Below are positions 22,718 through 27,843 of a DNA stretch of 27,843 bases, piece after piece. The stretch is taken from contig CABUDJ010000021.1 in the NCBI GenBank assembly GCA_902490325.1, positions 1 through 27,843 on the forward strand. The letters run 5' to 3'. Source of the DNA: an uncultured Collinsella sp. GTDB lineage: Bacteria; Actinomycetota; Coriobacteriia; Coriobacteriales; Coriobacteriaceae. Position numbers and translations under genes: made by a program. Under the pieces are notes generated by a model that was not told the DNA's origin, made no database searches, and was given only the letters and a program-made list of their open reading frames with translations. The number at the start of each line of letters is the position of its first letter. The first letter of the stretch is position 1.

Positions 22718-24316
22718 ATGGATCAAAAGGCTTCCGCAAAGGTCCTCGTACTCGACTTTGGTGCGCAGTACGGTCAGCTCATTGCCCGTCGCGTCCGCGA
22801 CCTCAACGTGTATTCCGAGATTGTCCCCTGCGACATCTCGGCCGACGAGATTCGCGAGATGAACGCCTCTGCGCTCATCCTTTCCGGCGGTCCGGCCTCC
22901 GTGTACGCCGAGGACGCTCCGTCCATCGACCCCGCCATCTTTGACCTGGGCCTTCCCGTCCTAGGCTTCTGCTACGGTCATCAGATCACGGCCGTGACGC
23001 TCGGCGGCAAGGTCGGTCACTCCGAGGTGGGCGAGTACGGCCGCGCCACCATCACGCGCACGGCCGGCGCCAAGCTCTTTAACTCCACGCCCATGGAGCA
23101 GACCGTGTGGATGAGCCATCGCGACGCCGTTTCCGAGGTGCCCGAGGGCTTTACCGTTACCGCCAGCACCGACGTGTGCCCGGTTGCCGCCATGGAGTGC
23201 GTCGAGCGCAAGATTTTCACCACGCAGTTCCACCCCGAGGTCAAGCACTCCGAGTACGGTCAGCAGCTGCTGAGCAACTTCCTGTTTGAAATCTGCGGCC
23301 TGGAGCCCAACTGGAGCATGGACAACCTGGTCGAGACCATGACGGCCGAGTTCCGCAAGAAGGTCGGTGACGACCGCGTGATTCTGGCTCTGTCCGGTGG
23401 CGTCGACTCCTCCGTTGTGGCTGCGCTGGGCGCTCGCGCCGTGGGTAAGCAGATGACCTGCGTGTTCATCAACCACGGCCTGCTGCGCAAGGGCGAGCCC
23501 GAGCAGGTGGAGGAGGTCTTCACCAAGCAGTTTGACGTCGACTTTATTCACGTCCACGCCGAGGACCGTTATGCCGAGCTTCTGGCCGGCGTGACCGAGC
23601 CCGAGGAGAAGCGCCGCATCATCGGTACGCAGTTCTGGAAAGAGTTCTTCGCCGTGGCGCAGCAGCTCGAGACCGATGGCAAGCCGGTCAAGTACCTGGC
23701 TCAGGGCACTATCTACCCCGACATCATCGAGTCCGGAGCTCGCAAGACGGGCGGCAAGACGGCCACCATCAAGAGCCACCACAACCTGATCCCGTTCCCC
23801 GAGGGCGTACACTTCGATCTCATTGAGCCGCTCGACCACTTCTTTAAGGACGAGGTCCGTGCACTTGGTCTGGCGCTCGGCCTGCCGGGTCACATCGTGT
23901 TCCGTCAGCCCTTCCCGGGCCCGGGTCTGGCCATCCGCATCATCGGTGCGGTCGATAAGGAGAAGCTCGAGATCCTCAAGAACGCCGATGCCATCGTGCG
24001 CGAGGAGCTCGACGCCTACAACCAGCGCCTGTTTGAGCAGACCGGCGAGCGCAACTCCGAGCATAGCTGCTGGCAGTATTTCGCGGTTCTGCCCGACATT
24101 AAGTCCGTCGGCGTTATGGGCGACGAGCGCACCTATCAGCGCCCGATCATCCTGCGTGCCGTCGAGTCCAGCGATGCCATGACCGCCGACTGGGCCAAGC
24201 TGCCCTATGACGTACTGGCCCGCATCTCTGGCCGCATCGTTGCCGAGGTTCCCGGCGCCAACCGCGTGTGCTACGACATCACGTCCAAGCCCCCCGCGAC
24301 CATCGAGTGGGAATAA
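22718..24316 (+). CDS. guaA: GMP synthase (glutamine-hydrolysing)
   Basis: A 532-residue enzyme that converts XMP, ATP and glutamine into GMP, the last step of guanine nucleotide synthesis. The N-terminal class I glutamine amidotransferase has C85 in GFCYGHQITA and the His-Glu pair in TTQFHPEV. The ATP pyrophosphatase domain begins at LALSGGVDSSVVAALGA, and the dimerisation domain contains FRQPFPGPGLAIRI and ends with TSKPPATIEWE. Length matches E. coli GuaA (525). GAGGGGG lies just before the ATG at 22718. It is followed by a terminator and is transcribed alone. Confidence 0.97.
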   Translation: MDQKASAKVLVLDFGAQYGQLIARRVRDLNVYSEIVPCDISADEIREMNASALILSGGPASVYAEDAPSIDPAIFDLGLPVLGFCYGHQITAVTLGGKVGHSEVGEYGRATITRTAGAKLFNSTPMEQTVWMSHRDAVSEVPEGFTVTASTDVCPVAAMECVERKIFTTQFHPEVKHSEYGQQLLSNFLFEICGLEPNWSMDNLVETMTAEFRKKVGDDRVILALSGGVDSSVVAALGARAVGKQMTCVFINHGLLRKGEPEQVEEVFTKQFDVDFIHVHAEDRYAELLAGVTEPEEKRRIIGTQFWKEFFAVAQQLETDGKPVKYLAQGTIYPDIIESGARKTGGKTATIKSHHNLIPFPEGVHFDLIEPLDHFFKDEVRALGLALGLPGHIVFRQPFPGPGLAIRIIGAVDKEKLEILKNADAIVREELDAYNQRLFEQTGERNSEHSCWQYFAVLPDIKSVGVMGDERTYQRPIILRAVESSDAMTADWAKLPYDVLARISGRIVAEVPGANRVCYDITSKPPATIEWE

Positions 24317-24334
24317 ACGATATTCGTTGATTTC

Positions 24335-24378
24335 AAGCCTCTGACCTGCGAAAACAGGTCGGGGGCTTCTTATTTTGC
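24335..24378 (+). terminator. Intrinsic terminator of guaA
   Basis: Arms 24335-24348 (AAGCCTCTGACCTG) and 24355-24368 (CAGGTCGGGGGCTT) pair with two non-Watson-Crick positions around a 6-base loop, followed by CTTATTTT. It starts 18 bases after the guaA stop. Confidence 0.88.
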
Positions 24379-24410
24379 AACCTCTGTGCAACCTTTGCGG
24401 TTTCGCGCCC

Positions 24411-24439
24411 CGTGAACAGGGGACGTAGCACTGTTCACG
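24411..24439. repeat. REP-like hairpin, second member
   Basis: Perfect 9-bp arms CGTGAACAG (24411-24419) and CTGTTCACG (24431-24439) enclose the loop GGGACGTAGCA. Size, arm length and the GGAC..GCA loop recall the element at 9336-9362 read on its minus strand, although the arm sequences differ. It lies in the gap after guaA, beside a probable decayed gene. Confidence 0.6.
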
Positions 24440-24461
24440 TCTGGGCCCATGTCGGCACCGA

Positions 24462-24900
24462 TCAATGCCCGCGCTGCTTCTGCTTGCGCTTCAGCTTCCG
24501 CTGCTCGAAGCACGTCGCCCGGGATTCCTCGCCAGAGGAGAACTGACCGTTCCTTGCGAAACCGCGAGACCAGCTATATCCGCTTGCTGCGGGCTTGCTT
24601 GAGCCAGTTCCTCTTGAAAGAGCCTATACCTCCGAAGAACTTGTTGTACGTCTCACCGTTCTCCTTTGCCTCGCACTTGACCAAGGCAAGTTCGATGGTG
24701 CAGAGGTAATCCGCCACTTGCTCGAGGCGGTAGTCGGTCATCGAGGTCTTGCGGCGTCGGACGACCCCTTTTGAGAGGACCTTGCCCACCGAGCCGTCTC
24801 GCCCACGGAACAGAAGGAGCGCATCCTCGCGACCTTCGGCGACCTGTGCTGCGAGATGGAGGGCTGTACCATCGCGCAGGGCCCTTTCCAAAGCGAAGTG
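24462..24900 (-). pseudogene. Probable remnant of an unidentified gene
   Basis: Two minus-strand frames in succession look coding by codon use. The first runs from about 24900 (HFALERALRDGTALHLAAQV) through MTDYRLEQVADYLCTIELAL to a stop at 24574. The second, shifted frame continues across the same place (GYSWSRGFARNGQFSS) to a basic tail, EQRKLKRKQKQRGH, ending at a TGA at 24462-24464. Neither has a convincing SD or start; upstream of 24900 the frame loses coding character. The simplest reading is a 5'-truncated gene with a frameshift near 24580. Alternatively, a 55-residue protein could begin at the ATG at 24741. I do not recognise the family. The remaining bases up to 25058 show only the signals of the next gene. 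Confidence 0.4.
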
Positions 24901-25028
24901 TCGAGCCGAAGTGTTGAGCGTCGGCCCTGAATGTTCAATGGCCGTTGTTTTCTGCCCCTCAAGTGGTGAACTTCTCCTCGGGGCTGTTGATTCCCCCACG
25001 CGCCCCCTTCCGTTCTCTGTGTTCCCCT

Positions 25029-25049
25029 TATACTCCTTGTACAAGGAGG
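25029..25049 (+). promoter_or_regulatory. Palindrome overlapping the SD of the LevR-like gene
   Basis: CTCCTTGT (25033-25040) and ACAAGGAG (25041-25048) form a perfect 16-bp palindrome. Its right half contains the Shine-Dalgarno AAGGAGG (25043-25049), 9 bases before the ATG at 25059. A TATACT at 25029-25034 overlaps the left edge and could be a -10 element, although the transcript would then start very close to the SD. The palindrome could be an operator or could pair in the mRNA and hide the SD. Confidence 0.5.
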
Positions 25050-25058
25050 TAAGAAGTC

Positions 25059-27800
25059 ATGGACAAGACCGCACAGGACAGCTTGGCAAAGAAGCCCGTC
25101 GACATGAGGGACAGGATTCTCGAGCATCTCGAGGCCCTCACCTCTGCCGTCTCGCTCGACGACCTTGCCCGTCTGTCCACCTCCGACATCGCCGAGACGC
25201 TCATCATCTCCAGGAGTCTGGCGAGCCAGTACCTCAACGACCTTGTTCGCGCCGGCCTTGTGGTTAAGGTGGCGGGCAGGCCTGTCCGTTATTTTCATCG
25301 CCGCGCGTTCCAGAAGCGTTTTCAGGTAAAGCTCTCTGCAAGCGAGTACGCCTCGCTCGCCGACCTCATCCAGGCGACGGGAATCGCCGATCACCGCGAC
25401 TTCGCGCGTGCCGTGGGCTTCGACCTGAGCCTCAGCTCCGTTGTCGAGCAGTGCAAGGCTGCGGTTCAGTACCCTCCGTTTGGCCTACCCATCCTCTTGA
25501 GCGGCGGCGTGGGTGTCGGTAAGTCTTTCCTTTCTCGCCTTGTGTACGAGTACGGCAAGAACCAGGGCTTGCTGTCCCGCGACTCCTCCTATGTGCGCAT
25601 CGACTGCGCCGGGGTCCCGGACGCCGCCTCGTTCAACGGGCTTCTTGACGAGTCGATCGCGAAATCGCGCGGGGGTGTGGTTTTTGTCAACGGCATCGAG
25701 GCACTCTCTCCCTCTGCGATGGAGCACTGCCTTGCGACGGCCCTCGGGCTCGATGCCTCCCAGGATGCGCCGCGTGCTCGCCTCGTTCTTTCGACGACGC
25801 TTTCCGCCGATGACCTGAAGGTTTCCTCGGCCTACAGCAAAATGCCCATCTGTGCCCGCGTCCCCTCACTCAAGGAGCGGACCCCCGAGGAGCGCGAGGA
25901 TCTCATCTTGAGCTTCCTGCGCAGCGAGGGGTGCCGAATCGGTTCTGATGTGAAGATCAGCCGCGGCGCATACCGTTGCCTCGTGAACGCGGACTTTTCC
26001 GATAACATCGCCGGCTTGCGCGCCTGCGTGACGAACTGCTGCGCCAAAGCGTTCCTCAATCGCGAGGGCGACTACGTCGTCGTTCGCCCGTATCTTCTTC
26101 CCAGCGGGCTCCTCTCCTCCGCGCAGATCGATCAACAGCCCGACGATGGCGTTCTGATCGACGCGTCCCTGGATGCCGCCGAGAGCACAGGGCCGGTCGA
26201 GCAGGCGCTCGATGCCCTGTGCTCTCTCGATGAGCGATTCTGCGCCGGGGAGCTCTCTGTCTCCGAGCTCGTCTCGCAAGCTGTCTCCGCTGTGCGCGGC
26301 GTTGAGGATCACTTGATCTTCGGCCGCGGCGTTACCTCCTCGAGGTCGCGCGCCTTCGAGCGCATCGTGGGCGCGGTCCTTGCCGACGCAGGCTCTTCTT
26401 ATGGCATCGAGCTTTCGAGGAAGGTCGCTTTTCTGCTGGCCCAGGAGATTTGCCTGCAGTTGTGGCCGGGCATCGGCCTGGCTAAGCGAAAGTCTGCCTG
26501 TGCGGAGCAAATCTCCCATCTCCTCGGTACCGTGACCTCCGAATTACCGTTTGCCTCGAGCGTCTCCGATCAGGTCGCCGCAGACGTGGAAGGGGCGCTG
26601 GGAATCTCGCTCGATCACTTCACGAAGACGCTTCTGACGCTGTGCGTCGCATCGGAGTCTCGCGACGCGAAGGCCCTTCGAACGCTCTGCGTCATCTTGT
26701 CCCACGGCTACTCAACGGCGACGAGCATCGCCGACGCGGCGAACCGTATGCTCGGCATGCATGTGTACGAGGCGGTCGACATGCCCTACGACCAGCAGCT
26801 GAAGGACATCGTCGGTCCGCTCCAGCGCCTCGTCGACCGCCATTCCTACTGCACCGGGGTTGTGTTCCTCGTCGATATGGGCTCCTTGGAGGAGGCCTAT
26901 AAGGCCCTCGAGAACGTTACCGACTCCACTATCGGCGTGGTGAACAACGTCTCTACCGGTCTTGCGCTCGAGATCGGGGTCGGGCTGCTCGGCGGCAAGT
27001 CCATCGCCGAGGTTCTTGGCGATGCGACCGCCGCGTGCGTGACGCACTGTAAGGTGATCGAGCGCATCAACCGTGAGGACGCCATCGTCTTCTGCTCCGA
27101 GTCCGGGGTCGACGCCGCGGAGAGGATACGCCAGCTCGTCTCGCAGAGCCTCCCGCGCACCATAGGCGCGCGCCTGCTCACGAGGCCCTTCAAGCAGCTT
27201 GTCGCGAACGGGTCGAACGACGCCGTTTTCTCCGAGCACCGCGTCTGCGCCGTCATCGGCACGGGAGACCCCGGGGTCGCCTCCATCCCCTTCGTCGCCC
27301 TCGAGGACATCATGTCGACGGCGTCCGCCTCTAAGGTCGATGCCGTGTTCGGCAGGTGGCTTGACGCTTCCGAGCTCTCTTCTTTCCACGAGAAGCTGCT
27401 CTCGAACATGACGCTGCAGAACGTCATCCGCTCCATCACCATCCTCGACCCGGAGCGGCTATTCCACGAGATCGAGAGCGCCGTGCACGAGCTTCAGCGC
27501 AGGACAGGCGAGAAGATCGGCAGCAACGCCATCATTGGGCTCTACGTCCACCTCTGCTGTCTCGTCGAGCGCCTTGTTACCAGAAACCCCATTGAGACCT
27601 ACGTTGGCCAGGACCGCTTCGAGGAGGAGCGTGCCGATTTCATCGAGTCCTTCAGGCAGAGCTTCTCGAGTATCTCGACGCGCTATCGCGTAGAGGTTCC
27701 CGTAAGCGAGATCGCATATGTCTTCGACTACATAAGCGTGAGCGCCGCCCCGGCGCGAGAAGAGCGCCTCGGCTCCTCGGACCTCCTGCTCGACGAGTGA
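25059..27800 (+). CDS. LevR-like PTS-controlled regulator with a degenerate AAA+ domain
   Basis: A 913-residue protein with LevR/ManR order. A winged helix-turn-helix occupies about 15-85 (SRSLASQYLNDLVRAGLV). An AAA+ domain spans about 120-350 with intact Walker A, SGGVGVGKSF (148-157). A PRD-like region is at 390-520. An EIIA-Man-like domain has H549 in ILSHGYSTATSIADAANRML, the expected phosphorylated histidine. An EIIB-Gat-like domain has IVFCSESGVDAAERI near C679. A final PRD contains H831 in GLYVHLCCLVERL. In contrast with true sigma-54 activators, no GAFTGA loop is found, and Walker B reads VVFVNGIEAL with Asn-Gly in place of Asp-Glu. ATP hydrolysis and sigma-54 remodelling are therefore doubtful. 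Such regulators usually control a mannose-family PTS next door, which would lie beyond 27843. The SD AAGGAGG fixes the start. Confidence 0.88.
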   Translation: MDKTAQDSLAKKPVDMRDRILEHLEALTSAVSLDDLARLSTSDIAETLIISRSLASQYLNDLVRAGLVVKVAGRPVRYFHRRAFQKRFQVKLSASEYASLADLIQATGIADHRDFARAVGFDLSLSSVVEQCKAAVQYPPFGLPILLSGGVGVGKSFLSRLVYEYGKNQGLLSRDSSYVRIDCAGVPDAASFNGLLDESIAKSRGGVVFVNGIEALSPSAMEHCLATALGLDASQDAPRARLVLSTTLSADDLKVSSAYSKMPICARVPSLKERTPEEREDLILSFLRSEGCRIGSDVKISRGAYRCLVNADFSDNIAGLRACVTNCCAKAFLNREGDYVVVRPYLLPSGLLSSAQIDQQPDDGVLIDASLDAAESTGPVEQALDALCSLDERFCAGELSVSELVSQAVSAVRGVEDHLIFGRGVTSSRSRAFERIVGAVLADAGSSYGIELSRKVAFLLAQEICLQLWPGIGLAKRKSACAEQISHLLGTVTSELPFASSVSDQVAADVEGALGISLDHFTKTLLTLCVASESRDAKALRTLCVILSHGYSTATSIADAANRMLGMHVYEAVDMPYDQQLKDIVGPLQRLVDRHSYCTGVVFLVDMGSLEEAYKALENVTDSTIGVVNNVSTGLALEIGVGLLGGKSIAEVLGDATAACVTHCKVIERINREDAIVFCSESGVDAAERIRQLVSQSLPRTIGARLLTRPFKQLVANGSNDAVFSEHRVCAVIGTGDPGVASIPFVALEDIMSTASASKVDAVFGRWLDASELSSFHEKLLSNMTLQNVIRSITILDPERLFHEIESAVHELQRRTGEKIGSNAIIGLYVHLCCLVERLVTRNPIETYVGQDRFEEERADFIESFRQSFSSISTRYRVEVPVSEIAYVFDYISVSAAPAREERLGSSDLLLDE

Positions 27801-27843
27801 CCTTCCCCGCGCCGCCGCACTCGCGGTCATACTTGCCCGCCGC

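Noticed and set aside
22961..24391. 476-codon minus-strand frame opposite guaA
   Set aside because: Mirror frame of a fully conserved GuaA; its Gly/Leu/Val-rich translation shows no domain.

Overview
The window looks like a chromosomal segment from a high-GC, gut-type anaerobe of the Coriobacteriia, most likely Collinsella or a close relative. The reasons are strongly GC-rich third codon positions, a type III glutamine synthetase, a fused MurT-GatD cell-wall amidase, fermentative alcohol and glycerol dehydrogenases, a multi-cluster ferredoxin-like protein and a LevR-type PTS regulator. The genus is inferred from gene content, not from a marker gene. No prophage, complete insertion sequence, CRISPR array, plasmid origin or rRNA gene was seen.

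Layout. Positions 1-1511 (minus) hold a UPF0210/PFL-family gene broken by a 46-bp insertion with a fold-back signature. Positions 1620-5848 (minus) are a compact methionine operon: metF, a stand-alone methionine-synthase reactivation protein, and a metH that lacks that reactivation domain. Diverging from it at 6275 is glnN behind a leader of tandem hairpins. Positions 8430-9370 are a repeat-rich gap with a palindromic MITE-like unit, an 88-bp duplication including the 3' end and terminator of tRNA-Glu, the tRNA itself, four 15-bp units alternating in orientation at an exact 40-bp step, and a REP-like hairpin. Positions 9373-13712 (minus) are an operon of two helical-repeat proteins of unknown role and a MurT-GatD fusion that should amidate lipid II. 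Positions 14227-16634 (plus) carry an iron-type alcohol dehydrogenase and glycerol dehydrogenase, separated by an intrinsic terminator. A D-2-hydroxyacid dehydrogenase (minus) follows, then a four-cluster Fe-S protein, ychF and a small membrane protein (plus). A divergent pair, a xre-type regulator and a small HAD-like protein, shares a perfect 24-bp palindrome. Asparaginase (minus) and guaA (plus) follow. A 742-bp gap holds a REP-like hairpin and a probable decayed gene. The window ends with a 913-residue LevR-like regulator whose AAA+ domain has lost the sigma-54 contact loop and acidic Walker B.

Functionally, metF, the reactivator and metH form one methyl-transfer route: 5-methyl-THF is made, passed to homocysteine, and the cobalamin is rescued when oxidised. 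GlnN, GuaA, asparaginase and GatD all handle glutamine, asparagine or ammonia. The alcohol, glycerol and 2-hydroxyacid dehydrogenases fit redox balancing in fermentation. The least explained items are the xre/HAD-like pair with its shared operator, the helical-repeat pair joined to murT-gatD, the four-cluster Fe-S protein and the degenerate LevR-like regulator.
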